Shown: piece after piece, positions 34,158 to 43,421 of the stretch
Position numbering within the stretch: position 1 is the stretch's first letter
Layout of the letters: each line of letters begins with the position of its first letter
Position numbers and translations under genes: made by a program
Assembly: GCF_001886265.1 (NCBI RefSeq)
Contig: NZ_JXLE01000001.1
Coordinates: 242,825-306,824 of the forward strand
Origin: Enterococcus thailandicus
Lineage (GTDB): Bacteria > Bacillota > Bacilli > Lactobacillales > Enterococcaceae
Reading direction: 5' to 3'
Length of the DNA: 64,000 nucleotides
Notes under the pieces: model-generated
Databases searched by the model: none
Told to the model about the DNA's origin: nothing
What the model saw: only the letters and a program-made list of their open reading frames with translations

Positions 34158-34441
34158 AGGACAACACAGACTATATAAAAATCATCAAGAAGATAAGAGA
34201 AGAAAAAGACATAGATGAATTAGCTAATTTGTTTATGAATATCATAAGTTTGACTGGTTTGAAGATGGATGAGGTCGCTGCATTAAATTATTTCATTGCA
34301 GAACAAACATTAAAAGCTGAACACAATGCTAAGTTCTTGAAAGAACGAATGGGTTTAGATGTTTCTTCTTTGGGAATTGAAGGCATATTTAAAGTTCAGG
34401 AAGCGTTAGTAAATGTATATGTAGATAAGATTCGGCAATGA
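34154..34441 (+). CDS. Hypothetical 95-aa helical phage protein
   Basis: ATGA-coupled; RBS GGGAGGTAC. All-helical (IIKKIREEKDIDELANLF). Unknown; located just before the HNH gene in the packaging module. Confidence 0.65.
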   Translation: MKDNTDYIKIIKKIREEKDIDELANLFMNIISLTGLKMDEVAALNYFIAEQTLKAEHNAKFLKERMGLDVSSLGIEGIFKVQEALVNVYVDKIRQ

Positions 34442-34755
34442 TTGACGTATCAACTAAACAAGCACGAGCAAGGTTTTATGGCTCAAGTGAGTGGAGAAGA
34501 TTAAGAAAGCAATGTTTAGAACGGGATCATTATGAATGTCAGTGGTGCAAAGCTGAGGGCAAACTTACAACTCAGTATGATTCTATTCTCGAAGTCGATC
34601 ACATCAAAGAGCTAGAACATTATCCGCAGTACGCATTAGATATTGATAACCTACGCACGCTGTGCAAGGACTGCCACAATAAGCGGCACGATCGAATGAA
34701 CTATCGTGGGCAACCAAAGAAAAGAAAGTGGGATGATGAATTTGACATCTTATAA
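34438..34755 (+). CDS. HNH endonuclease of the packaging module
   Basis: 105 aa. CQWC, LEVDHIKEL and LRTLCKDCHNKRH give the HNH/zinc core. In cos-type HK97-like phages an HNH protein acts with the terminase to cut cos, and its gene sits next to cos and terS, as here. Confidence 0.88.
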   Translation: MIDVSTKQARARFYGSSEWRRLRKQCLERDHYECQWCKAEGKLTTQYDSILEVDHIKELEHYPQYALDIDNLRTLCKDCHNKRHDRMNYRGQPKKRKWDDEFDIL

Positions 34756-35470
34756 CACACTAAAGGAATACGTTGAAGACGGAAGGTACACAATCGTTGT
34801 CAGTTCAATAGCGAAACAATTAATGTTTAGAATTAAAGAATTATATCCTACAGCAGTAGTAACAACCTCTGACGCTGAGGGCATCGGTGGTAACAAACTA
34901 CTGGTTGATAAATGGGCAGTTGAGGGATTAGGACTCAAATCAGTATTACCGAAGTACAGAAACAAAGATATAGTGTACGAAAACTTTACTAAACAATTTG
35001 TTGAAGGCGGCAATGCAACTGTTAACTTTTCTGTAAAGGGATACAAGGAGTGGGAGCAGACGTTCAATCAGATCAAACAATCTGTTAGTGAAATTCTCAA
35101 AGGTTCTGTTACTGGATATGCAGTAGGGATTCATGCTCATCCTTATAAAGAACAAGGTGATGAAGACTACATGAAGTATTGCAAGCAGTTTTTTGACGGC
35201 AATCTATGGAAACAAAAGCGAGAGGCCATCTTGGATTTGAATGAATCATTAGCCAAAGAAGATGTAAGCTTCGATTTGAATGGAAAAGTTCCTAAGCTTT
35301 ATATCAAAGGCCAAGAAGCAGGAATTGTATCAATGACTAATCATTATGTCACAAGTGATTATTCAAACGAAGGAGTTAACGTGATTACCTTTGTTTATAT
35401 GACTAATAAGAATCCAGAACAAAAAGTATTATCCATAAATAAAGTGACGGGTGAGGTGTTTAAGCAATGA
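34733..35470 (+). CDS. Hypothetical 245-aa phage protein
   Basis: Start at 34,733 or 34,736 (AAGTGGG upstream), overlapping the HNH gene end. Alpha/beta (IVVSSIAKQLMFRIKELYP), mostly soluble; no family recognised. Lies between HNH and terS, where phages often carry extra genes. Confidence 0.6.
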   Translation: MMNLTSYNTLKEYVEDGRYTIVVSSIAKQLMFRIKELYPTAVVTTSDAEGIGGNKLLVDKWAVEGLGLKSVLPKYRNKDIVYENFTKQFVEGGNATVNFSVKGYKEWEQTFNQIKQSVSEILKGSVTGYAVGIHAHPYKEQGDEDYMKYCKQFFDGNLWKQKREAILDLNESLAKEDVSFDLNGKVPKLYIKGQEAGIVSMTNHYVTSDYSNEGVNVITFVYMTNKNPEQKVLSINKVTGEVFKQ

Positions 35471-35736
35471 GTAAAAAGAATGTAGATGAAAATACAAAGA
35501 AGAAACAACTTACATTTGTTGATATGGCAATAGCAAGCTTACAATCATTCAGAGAAGAACTTGCTAAAGATAAACTGTTTATAGAAGATGGTATTGTTCA
35601 AGATGAATACACTGTTGCTACCGAAAAAGCGGCTGACGGAAACAATATCTATATTCGTATTGACTATCAAAGATATGAACAACCTAAAAAATTAGCGGAT
35701 TTTGTTGAAACAAGACCCAAAAACAAGACCGAATAA
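35467..35736 (+). CDS. Hypothetical 89-aa phage protein
   Basis: ATGA-coupled to the previous gene. Basic N-terminus, then MAIASLQSFREELAKDKLF. Unknown. Confidence 0.6.
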   Translation: MSKKNVDENTKKKQLTFVDMAIASLQSFREELAKDKLFIEDGIVQDEYTVATEKAADGNNIYIRIDYQRYEQPKKLADFVETRPKNKTE

Positions 35737-35756
35737 TCGATAGAAGTAGGGACTAA

Positions 35757-35880
35757 CATACCCCCGGTCAAAATGTTTTGACTCAAAATAAAATTTTTGG
35801 GAACCGGTGGATGGGGTCAATTAAACAAACGTGATATTTTTTTTTACCCCCTCCCCCCCTCCCGCTTGCACAGAGTATAA
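35757..35880. other. Candidate cos region
   Basis: The gap before terS carries unusual base runs: CCCCCGG, the palindrome GGTCAAAATGTTTTGACT, nine T residues, and ACCCCCTCCCCCCCTCCCG. C/G runs with a short palindrome next to HNH and terS are where cos sites of related phages lie. Exact ends cannot be read. Confidence 0.4.
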
Positions 35881-35900
35881 AACGGAAGAAGGTGATTGGT

Positions 35901-36446
35901 TTGGATTCGAAAATAGTTGGCTCGAGAATGAAGCAAAAAAGAATTGAATTAGGGCTCACACAAGCTGATATAGCAACAAAATGTAGTATTTCAACACGCT
36001 ATTACGGTAGTATCGAGAACGGTAGAAATTCTCCTAGTTTAGAGAAGTTAGAATTGATTTCAGAGGCGCTCTGTGTCAGTTTACATTTCTTACTAAATGA
36101 TCGTATTGAGGACATGGAAAAAAGGGTAAATTTAGAAAAACAACGATTAGATAAGTTATTTGATGATATTCCTCGAGATAAGCTAAATTTGGTTGAAGGA
36201 CTAATCATGCAAGCTGCAAGATTGAGAATTCTATTAGATGATAACTGGAAAGACATCATTGAAAATGGTGAATATGAGAAATTTAAGCAGAGCGAGAATC
36301 AGCTTGCTTATGATAGAAAGCGCCCGATAGTCGAAAGTTATGATAATAGAGATAAAACATATCAAGCAATTATTAAGCAGCTTACTGAATTGCTACCAAG
36401 AGGGCCAAAAAAAGATAAAAAAAGTAAGTTGCTAGGTAGAGGATAA
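35901..36446 (+). CDS. Terminase small subunit with N-terminal XRE helix-turn-helix
   Basis: 181 aa from the TTG at 35,901 (AGAAGGTG). Residues ~5-65 are an XRE HTH (GLTQADIATKCSISTRYYGS). Residues ~95-180 match the P27-type TerS tail (NGEYEKFKQSENQLAYDRKR, then YQAIIKQLTELLP). It would recognise packaging sites and recruit TerL. The XRE fusion is unusual: P27 proteins usually have a different DNA-binding part. Confidence 0.75.
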   Translation: MDSKIVGSRMKQKRIELGLTQADIATKCSISTRYYGSIENGRNSPSLEKLELISEALCVSLHFLLNDRIEDMEKRVNLEKQRLDKLFDDIPRDKLNLVEGLIMQAARLRILLDDNWKDIIENGEYEKFKQSENQLAYDRKRPIVESYDNRDKTYQAIIKQLTELLPRGPKKDKKSKLLGRG

Positions 36447-36448
36447 AA

Positions 36449-38134
36449 ATGCTTCATAATAAATATGTTGATGGATATCTTGAAAAGTGGAAGAACGGTG
36501 AGTTGGTCCTCAACGATAAACGAGTAAAGCTATTACAGTTGATCGAGACAGAAATATTACCACGCGATGATATCTGTTACTTTGATGAAGAACAAATAAA
36601 TAATTATATCGAGTTTAGCCAGGCTTGGTATTTTGAACTAGATGAATGGGAGAAATTTATTTCTTCATTCATCTTTTTATTTTATAAAGAAGATGACGAA
36701 GTAGTTTTTGATGAATTTGTTATTAACATGGGCCGTGGTGGAGGGAAGAACGGATTTATCTCCACTCTTTCGAATTATTTTGTCAGTTCCCTGCACGGAA
36801 TTGATTACTATGATGTCTCTATTGTTGCTAATAGTGAAAAACAAGCAAAACGAAGCTTTCAAGAATGTTATCGAGTTATCAACAAAAAAGGTAATGAAGA
36901 TTTAAAAGAAGAATTTGAAGCTTACAAAAGTAGCTTAACAGGTTTAGAAACGCAATCAGTTTTTGAATACAAAACAAGTAACGCGTCAAGTCAAGATGGT
37001 GGACGCGAGGGTGCTGTCATCTATGATGAGTACCATGAGATGGAAAATACTGATATAGTCGATGTTTTTTCAGGTGGATTAGGTAAAGTTGACCACGGAC
37101 GCCAATTTTTTATCGGAACAAAAGGATTTGTTCGTGAAGGATATTTTGATATCAAATATCGTGAATGTGAAGATATTCTGAACGGATTAGCAGAATTTAA
37201 GGGAGTGTTTCCTTATATCTGCGAACTTGATGCAATAGAAGAGATGGACAAACCGGAACTATGGGCAAAAGCAAACCCAGCACTCCAACCACCGTTAAAT
37301 AAACGTGGTAAACGATTATTTAATGAAGTGATGAAAAAATATAAGAAATTAGCGGTAGAGCCATCTGGTAGAACAGCTTTCGTTACTAAACGTATGAATT
37401 TTTTGGAAGACAATATGGAAAATTCAGTTGCAACAAAAGAAGAAATGCTCGCAACTAATCGACCATTCTTCAAGTTAGACAGTGTCCCAATCGGATCTCT
37501 AGATTTCGGTAGTGTTCGAGACTTTGCAACATGTGGCTTGTTGTTTAAGAAAAAAGAAGAGTACGCTTTTAAATCTTTTACATTTGCGATTAAACAGTTT
37601 TGCGATGTTCATTATGGATATTCGCTCAAAGAGCAGCTAGTTGGAAGTGAAAAGCGTGCACCAATAAAAAGTTGGGAAAAGATGGGGTTGATGAAGGTTA
37701 TTGATGAACCATCATTAAACCCCAAACACATTGTCAAATGGTTTTTAGAAGCTAGAGAAAAATATGGAGTTCGGGTGATTGTAATGGATAACTATAAGGC
37801 TGATATTTTAGCTCCGTTGCTGGAAAAGGAAGGATTTGAAGTGGTTCGTTTGAGAAGACCGTCAAGCTTGCATCCGATGCTTGCTCCAAGAGTAGAAGAT
37901 GGCTTTGCAAATCATAAGTTTATTTTCGGAGACAATCCTTTGATGAGGTGGTTTACCAACAACGTGTTTGTGAAAGAAACGAAAGATGGTAAACAATTTC
38001 TAAAAAAGGAAGAGGTAAAACGTAAAACGGATGGATTTCAAGCTTTTATTCATGCTCTATATAAAGCAACGGAATTAGATGATCAAGTAGATTATGAAGA
38101 AGCTTTCGATCTATTAGATGAACTAAATTTTTAG
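36449..38134 (+). CDS. terL: Terminase large subunit
   Basis: 561 aa. Walker A NMGRGGGKNGFIS (~95), Walker B GAVIYDEYHEM (~190), nuclease Asp in GSLDFGSVRDFATCG (~350) and further acidic site VIVMDNYKADI (~443). Terminase_1/HK97-like packaging motor. Full length. Confidence 0.95.
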   Translation: MLHNKYVDGYLEKWKNGELVLNDKRVKLLQLIETEILPRDDICYFDEEQINNYIEFSQAWYFELDEWEKFISSFIFLFYKEDDEVVFDEFVINMGRGGGKNGFISTLSNYFVSSLHGIDYYDVSIVANSEKQAKRSFQECYRVINKKGNEDLKEEFEAYKSSLTGLETQSVFEYKTSNASSQDGGREGAVIYDEYHEMENTDIVDVFSGGLGKVDHGRQFFIGTKGFVREGYFDIKYRECEDILNGLAEFKGVFPYICELDAIEEMDKPELWAKANPALQPPLNKRGKRLFNEVMKKYKKLAVEPSGRTAFVTKRMNFLEDNMENSVATKEEMLATNRPFFKLDSVPIGSLDFGSVRDFATCGLLFKKKEEYAFKSFTFAIKQFCDVHYGYSLKEQLVGSEKRAPIKSWEKMGLMKVIDEPSLNPKHIVKWFLEAREKYGVRVIVMDNYKADILAPLLEKEGFEVVRLRRPSSLHPMLAPRVEDGFANHKFIFGDNPLMRWFTNNVFVKETKDGKQFLKKEEVKRKTDGFQAFIHALYKATELDDQVDYEEAFDLLDELNF

Positions 38135-38170
38135 GCAAATAATGATCCTATTGAAAGGTGGTGAGTTTAT

Positions 38171-39349
38171 GTGAGTTTATTTGATGTTTTTAAGCAATCT
38201 GTTAAAAATGAAAATCCTACAGATTGGCTACCAGATTTTGTTGTAGGCGATGATACAGCGAAGCGGTCGTATCTTAAAATTATGGCAAAAAATACTGTAC
38301 TTGATTTTGTAGCAAGGACAATGTCTACCCTAGTAGTTAAATTTAAAAACAAAGATGCAACTGCTGATTGGGAATATATTTTAAATGTTCGCCCCAACTT
38401 AGATATGTCAGCAGCTGTTTTTTGGGAAAAGTTCTTTTATCGATTATTAGATGATAACGAAGTATTGGTGATCTTTACAGATGATAACCAATTATTGATA
38501 GCAGATGATTTTACTAGAACAGAATACGCTGTTTATGATGATGTTTTTTCGAACGTTATGGTGAAGGGGTATATTTTTAATCGAAATTTTAACATGTCTG
38601 ACGTCATTTATATGGAATACAACAATGAGGAACTAGAACGATTTGACAGAGGGTTGTTTGAGGACTATTCAGAATTGTTCGGTCGTATAGTAGAAATCGC
38701 CATGAGAAATAATCAAATTCGCGGATCAGTATCAATTGAATCAACAGGATCAATCAATGATGAAACAGGAAAAGACGGGAAAACAAGAAGTCAACGATTG
38801 CAATCGTTCATTGACAAAATTTATAACTCGTTTAGAACAAATTCAGTAGCAATTGTTCCTAAGGTCAAAGGTTTTGAGTATGAAGAATACACCAATAAAC
38901 AAGGCGTGTCTAATCAATCGCTAGATGAATTAAATAAGATGAAATCGTCTTTGATCGATGATATTGCTAACGCTATAGGTGTTCCTACAGCGCTTATTTA
39001 TGGTGAAAAAGCAGAACTTGATTCGAACATCAAAGCATTTCAAAAACTTTGTATCGCTCCACTTATTAAAAAGTTGCAGGATGAATTGACAGCAAAAATT
39101 ATTACACGGCAAGAATACAAAAACGGTGAGCGAATCAAAATAGTCAAAGTTCTTCCTAAAGATTTACTTGAATATGCTACTCAGATCGATAAAGTGACCT
39201 CTGGTGGTGCGTTTGATATTGATGAAGTTCGTGAGGCTGTTGATTATGATGAACTTCCGAATGGAGAAGGGAAAGTACGGATTAGAACCAAAAACTACGA
39301 AGAAGCAGTGAAAGGAGGTGAGGATGTTAATGCCAAAGACAAAAAATAG
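38171..39349 (+). CDS. Portal protein, HK97 family
   Basis: 392 aa; GTG start after GAAAGGTGGTG. Motif pattern IANAIGVPTALIYGEKAELDS (crown/wing part) is typical of the Phage_portal family. Forms the dodecameric ring for DNA passage. Overlaps the protease start. Confidence 0.92.
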   Translation: MSLFDVFKQSVKNENPTDWLPDFVVGDDTAKRSYLKIMAKNTVLDFVARTMSTLVVKFKNKDATADWEYILNVRPNLDMSAAVFWEKFFYRLLDDNEVLVIFTDDNQLLIADDFTRTEYAVYDDVFSNVMVKGYIFNRNFNMSDVIYMEYNNEELERFDRGLFEDYSELFGRIVEIAMRNNQIRGSVSIESTGSINDETGKDGKTRSQRLQSFIDKIYNSFRTNSVAIVPKVKGFEYEEYTNKQGVSNQSLDELNKMKSSLIDDIANAIGVPTALIYGEKAELDSNIKAFQKLCIAPLIKKLQDELTAKIITRQEYKNGERIKIVKVLPKDLLEYATQIDKVTSGGAFDIDEVREAVDYDELPNGEGKVRIRTKNYEEAVKGGEDVNAKDKK

Positions 39350-40034
39350 AGTAGTGCCATTTGAGTTTAAAAATGAAGTATCTGACAATACTCAAATTTT
39401 GACACTGAGTGGAGTGATTCAAAAACGTTACTGGTCCGATGATAAATATATCGATGCAAAAATGGTTCGAGAAGCGTTAGATAATGTTACGAATGATATC
39501 CATATTAAACTAAACTCCCCTGGAGGTGACGTTTTCCAAGGTGTCGAAATTTACAATTATCTAAAAAACCATCCAAGCACAGTAACCGTGGAAGTAATGG
39601 GAAATGCAGCTAGTGCGGCAACGTTCATTTGTGCTGGGGCTGATAAAGTTATTATGAATATTGGAACAACATTTATGATTCATGAAGCTGAGACGGTTGG
39701 TTGGGGAAATAAAAAAGATATTCAAAAAACGCTTCAGGCACTGGAAACAATTGACGATTCTATTTTAAGTATCTATGTTGCTAAAACAGGGCAGTCAGAA
39801 CAACAGTTGACAGAATGGATAAACGCAGCAAAATGGTTCACAGCTCAAGAAGCAGTCGACTATGGATTTGCTGATGAAGTGAAGGCTGTCAGAAAAGAAG
39901 ATAAAAATATCGAAGACATTGTGAATGAGCGTGTTGCTCAGGCGATGGCTTCTTTTTTTAATACTCAAAATGAAAGTGAACTATCTGAACCAGAACAAAA
40001 ATCATTGATTGCAAGACTACGAAAAGGAGAGTAA
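39324..40034 (+). CDS. ClpP-like prohead maturation protease
   Basis: 236 aa; AAAGGAGG sets the start at 39,324 (39,330 possible). IHIKLNSPGGDVFQG, catalytic Ser in GNAASAAT, His in FMIHEA: the ClpP serine protease fold used to trim scaffold and capsid in HK97-like phages. Confidence 0.92.
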   Translation: MLMPKTKNRVVPFEFKNEVSDNTQILTLSGVIQKRYWSDDKYIDAKMVREALDNVTNDIHIKLNSPGGDVFQGVEIYNYLKNHPSTVTVEVMGNAASAATFICAGADKVIMNIGTTFMIHEAETVGWGNKKDIQKTLQALETIDDSILSIYVAKTGQSEQQLTEWINAAKWFTAQEAVDYGFADEVKAVRKEDKNIEDIVNERVAQAMASFFNTQNESELSEPEQKSLIARLRKGE

Positions 40035-40038
40035 ATAA

Positions 40039-41211
40039 ATGACATTAACAATCACAAACAAGACTGCGGATGCAAAAAAAGCATTCAATGCAGTATCTAA
40101 CCAAGAAGGAGCTACTCCTGAACAGATCAACACAGCTTTAGAAGAGTATGTCACAGCTATTGCAGAAGACGCTGGAAAGCAGGTTCGATCTGAGTATGAA
40201 GAATTAAAAAATGTAACAGATAATCAAATTTTGCAAGCTCGGGGAATTCCGGTGCTGACTGCAGAAGAAACTAAATTCTACAACGAGGTATCAAAAAAAG
40301 GTGGCTTTGATGAAGATTTAACGTGGCCGGAAACAATTTTTGAACGTGTATTTGAAGATATTCAAAAAGAACATCCAATTTTACGTCTAATCAATTTTAC
40401 ACCGGCTGTTGGTTTAACTAAGACTATCCGATCACGTCGTAAAGGTGTTGCCGTATTCGGCCCGCTTCACAAAGATATCGAGGGACAACTGGACGCTGAG
40501 TTTGGCGTAACAGAAACACATCAATTGGCACTTACTGCTTTCTTTTTGATTTCAAAAGATACGTTAAAATTAGGCGCTCGTTGGATTAACCGTTATGTAC
40601 GACTTTGTTTGGGTGAAGCGGTTAAGGATATTTGGGCAGAAAAAGTAGTTACTGGTAGTGGTAAAGATGAGCCTGTGGGCCTAATGAAAAATGTAGAGGG
40701 CGCATTAGATCCTACTACGGGATTACCTGATAAAGATCCAGCTGGAACCTTAACATTCAAAGACTCAAAAACAATTGTTGCAGAAATGGGCGCATTGATG
40801 AAGAAAATGTCGCGCTACATTAAAAAAATCGGAGACAATGATGAAAATGACGAAGAAGAATCTCGTAAAATCAAAGGGCGAATTAACTTAATTATCAATC
40901 CTGTCGATTACTGGGATATCATGACACGTATTACTACACAGAATTCAAATGGGGCATTCGTGACTAATTTACCATTTATTTCAGAAGATAGAATCATTGA
41001 ATCAGAAGACGTTCCTGAAGGGAAATTAATCGCGTTTGTTTCTGGAGAATATGATGCTACGCAGTCTCAACCAGAAAAAGTTTATGAATATCATGAAACG
41101 TTCGCTATGAAACGTGCAGTTTTGTATGCAATCGACATGCTTGGAAATGGTGAGCCAGCAAATAACTATTCAGCCCAAGTATACAACCTTTCACTTACAG
41201 CGGGGGAGTAA
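40039..41211 (+). CDS. Major capsid protein, HK97 fold (zero-frame product)
   Basis: 390 aa. N-terminal ~95 residues form a helical delta-like scaffold (EEYVTAIAEDAGKQVRSEYE), then the capsid domain (PAVGLTKTIRS, FVSGEYDATQSQPEKVYE). It ends ...LTAGE at TAA, directly after CGGGGGAG. A -1 shift there would give a 22-aa longer form (to 41,273). Confidence 0.93.
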   Translation: MTLTITNKTADAKKAFNAVSNQEGATPEQINTALEEYVTAIAEDAGKQVRSEYEELKNVTDNQILQARGIPVLTAEETKFYNEVSKKGGFDEDLTWPETIFERVFEDIQKEHPILRLINFTPAVGLTKTIRSRRKGVAVFGPLHKDIEGQLDAEFGVTETHQLALTAFFLISKDTLKLGARWINRYVRLCLGEAVKDIWAEKVVTGSGKDEPVGLMKNVEGALDPTTGLPDKDPAGTLTFKDSKTIVAEMGALMKKMSRYIKKIGDNDENDEEESRKIKGRINLIINPVDYWDIMTRITTQNSNGAFVTNLPFISEDRIIESEDVPEGKLIAFVSGEYDATQSQPEKVYEYHETFAMKRAVLYAIDMLGNGEPANNYSAQVYNLSLTAGE

Positions 41212-41273
41212 CAAGCCCTGCTGTTGGAACAATCACTCCAACGACGGACGGGGCAGTTATTGATTTAGAGTAG
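41205..41273 (+). CDS. -1 frameshift extension of the capsid protein
   Basis: In the -1 frame the sequence after GCGGGGGAG continues 22 codons (GVTSPAVG ... TTDGAVIDLE) to TAG. Slip region GCG-GGG-GAG; 6 nt on, GCCC/GGGC and GTTGGA/TCCAAC stems. The tail is paralogous to that of the tail tube gene, with mostly synonymous differences in this frame. Only a fraction of capsids would carry it. Confidence 0.75.
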   Translation, partial: GVTSPAVGTITPTTDGAVIDLE

Positions 41274-41283
41274 GAGAGTAGAA

Positions 41284-41562
41284 ATGAACGAGAAAAAATT
41301 CATTGATGAGTACAAAAGACGTTTTCGAATTTTTCACTCTTCAGAAGATGATGACATTGGTGAGCAACTAGAAAGTTCTTTTGTTGATTTAAAATCTATC
41401 ATCGGAGATTTCGAACCAAATAAGTTTTTAAAAGGTAAAGAATTAGTATTTGAACGTACTCGTTATTTACGAAACGAATCACTTGAGTATTTTTATGACA
41501 ATTTTCAAACGATGATCATGGACGCTTCTATAGACTTGGCAGGTGAAAAAATTGTCGATTAA
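41284..41562 (+). CDS. Head-tail connector (gp6-like adaptor)
   Basis: 92 aa; RBS TAGGAGAG. All-alpha small protein (FIDEYKRRFRIFHSS, VFERTRYLRNESLEYFYDNF), matching position and fold pattern of gp6/gp15-type adaptors that bind the portal. Confidence 0.75.
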   Translation: MNEKKFIDEYKRRFRIFHSSEDDDIGEQLESSFVDLKSIIGDFEPNKFLKGKELVFERTRYLRNESLEYFYDNFQTMIMDASIDLAGEKIVD

Positions 41563-41935
41563 CAAACACTACGAGAAACCAAAAATTGTAGCTGGAGATT
41601 TGAATATACCAGTTAGTTTTTTTGAATATAAGCCTGCTGATGGTCCTGAACCTGGTGAACAACAAAAAAAGGAACTGTACAAGTGTACATGTTTAGCGTA
41701 TAAACCATCGATGAAAGACATGGATATTCTACGCTCTAAGGAGACTGAAGAAGGGACAACTATCAAGATACGTGATCCGTTCACCGATTACATTCCTACA
41801 AATAAACACAAAGTAGAAATTGATGATTATAGAATGATTGATTCTGGAATTCTTAAAGTGTGGGAAATAGTAGATGTCGCGCCAGATTATGAGGATAGTA
41901 GGTTCGTTAAAATTGTTCTGAAACGCCAGTCGTGA
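41552..41935 (+). CDS. Head closure protein
   Basis: 127 aa from the TTG at 41,552 (AGGTG); overlaps the previous gene. Beta-rich (IRDPFTDYIPTNKHKVEIDD, WEIVDVAPDYEDSRFVKIVL), typical of Phage_H_T_join/gp16-like stoppers in this slot. Confidence 0.75.
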   Translation: MSINKHYEKPKIVAGDLNIPVSFFEYKPADGPEPGEQQKKELYKCTCLAYKPSMKDMDILRSKETEEGTTIKIRDPFTDYIPTNKHKVEIDDYRMIDSGILKVWEIVDVAPDYEDSRFVKIVLKRQS

Positions 41936-41948
41936 CGAAGAAGGTGAT

Positions 41949-42356
41949 ATGGTGACCGGGGTAGGATTTCAAGGAATACAAGAAACGATACAAGCACTTG
42001 AACGAGAACTTGGGGAAAAGAAAATGCGAACAGTGAACAGAAAAGCTGTGAATGTTGGTGCTGAAAAAGTTGAAAAACACCTCCAGACGGACCTACTCGT
42101 ATTTAAAGATAAAGGATATACGATCGATGAAGTTGTAAGAAAAGATGCTACCTACAAGAATCAAAAAGTAGAGGCAGAAATTGGTTGGAATGGTCCACAC
42201 CAACGCTACCGACTCATTCACTTAAATGAGTGGGGGTATACGCGAAAAGGCAAACAAATCAAACCACGTGGGTTTGGTGTAATCACTAAATCACTGAAAA
42301 AATCAGAACCAATCTATCTCAATGAAGTGGCTCAGGAGGTTAAAAAAAGTTTATGA
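41949..42356 (+). CDS. HK97 gp10-like tail component
   Basis: 135 aa. FQGIQETIQALERELGEK and HLNEWGYTRKGKQIKPRGFG are hallmarks of the HK97-gp10 family (tail completion). Start ATG 41,949 or GTG 41,952 after AAGAAGGTG. Confidence 0.82.
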   Translation: MVTGVGFQGIQETIQALERELGEKKMRTVNRKAVNVGAEKVEKHLQTDLLVFKDKGYTIDEVVRKDATYKNQKVEAEIGWNGPHQRYRLIHLNEWGYTRKGKQIKPRGFGVITKSLKKSEPIYLNEVAQEVKKSL

Positions 42357-42763
42357 AGGATATACTCAATATTATTTATGAATCTCTTTGTTCAAATGAA
42401 TATATTCATTCTATGACTTACAACGAAGAAACAGAACGATATCGCATCAAGTTCTATGAACAACCAGAAACAGCAGACAAGACAGGCACTTTTATCACAA
42501 TCAGGCCAGTGGATGTACCTAATGAGGCGTATCACGGCAGTGACCAAGAGTTGTCAATAGAGCATTTGATTCAAATAGATGTTGAATCGACTTACAGAAC
42601 AACATGTAAGCAAATTCAACATGAAATAAAAAAAGAAATGAAGAAGTTGAGCTTTGGGCAAGTTTCCGGTCAAGGACTTGATGAGTATTTTCCAGAGACG
42701 AGACGCTTTGTGGATGCACGTCGCTATGATGGAAATACAAAAATTTATGATACGAACTATTAA
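42353..42763 (+). CDS. Tail terminator-like protein
   Basis: 136 aa, ATGA overlap. MKDILNIIYESLCSN, then ELSIEHLIQIDVES, and a C-terminal RRYDGNTKIYDTNY. Position (before the tail tube gene) and pattern fit the gpU/gp17-type tail terminator. Confidence 0.75.
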   Translation: MKDILNIIYESLCSNEYIHSMTYNEETERYRIKFYEQPETADKTGTFITIRPVDVPNEAYHGSDQELSIEHLIQIDVESTYRTTCKQIQHEIKKEMKKLSFGQVSGQGLDEYFPETRRFVDARRYDGNTKIYDTNY

Positions 42764-42782
42764 AAAGTGGATAACAAGAACC

Positions 42783-42809
42783 AAGACACGAAAAATCGTG
42801 TCTTTTTTT
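42783..42809 (+). terminator. Internal terminator before the tail tube gene
   Basis: AAGACACGA-AAAA-TCGTGTCTT with seven T residues, between the tail terminator and tail tube genes. May lower or separate expression, or mark a second promoter unit. Confidence 0.75.
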
Positions 42810-42836
42810 GTTGTCAAAAATTAGGAGGAAAAATTT

Positions 42837-43421
42837 ATGACTTTAGTAGGATTTAAAAAAATGACGATTGGTATCTTTGATGAAACTGGGAAAATTCCAG
42901 CCGCCAATCAATTTGTAATCGAAGGTAAGCAAGATAAAGGTGCTACTGTTTCAGCTGAGATTACTGGTTTATCAAAAGAGCCATCGAAAGTTTACGGTTC
43001 TGACATTGCTTATTACGTTTCTCAAAAAGGTACTGGGGATGTCAGTGTGAATTTTGGATTGTTAGATTTACCAGAAGAAGTAAACGATAAAATTTTAGGC
43101 TATGCAACAAATGAAAGCAAAATCAGCTTCTTGGGAAAAGACACAGAGCCTCCTTACTGCGCTGTTTTGTTAGAATCGTCAGATTTAAGTGGGGAATCAG
43201 CAATGCTTGCAGTATTTAAAGGACGATTCAGTCGTGAGTCGATTAACTTAAATACTTTAACAAATGATGCCTTCGAACCAGATGCTGAAGAATATGTTTT
43301 TGCAGCTGTCGCTAGTGATGCTGATGGAGAAGCCAATGGACAATCCGTAGCAAAATATATCGGAAAAGAAGAATCTTCTATTGCAGAGTTGAAAGGGTTA
43401 GTTTTCCCAGCGGGGGAGTAA
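42837..43421 (+). CDS. Major tail tube protein (zero-frame product)
   Basis: 194 aa; RBS AGGAGGAAAA. GFKKMTIGIFDETGKI, then FVIEGKQDKGATVSAEITGL and a C-terminal VFAAVASDADGEANGQ: phi13/TP901-type tail tube. Ends ...FPAGE* at the same CGGGGGAGTAA as the capsid gene. Confidence 0.9.
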   Translation: MTLVGFKKMTIGIFDETGKIPAANQFVIEGKQDKGATVSAEITGLSKEPSKVYGSDIAYYVSQKGTGDVSVNFGLLDLPEEVNDKILGYATNESKISFLGKDTEPPYCAVLLESSDLSGESAMLAVFKGRFSRESINLNTLTNDAFEPDAEEYVFAAVASDADGEANGQSVAKYIGKEESSIAELKGLVFPAGE

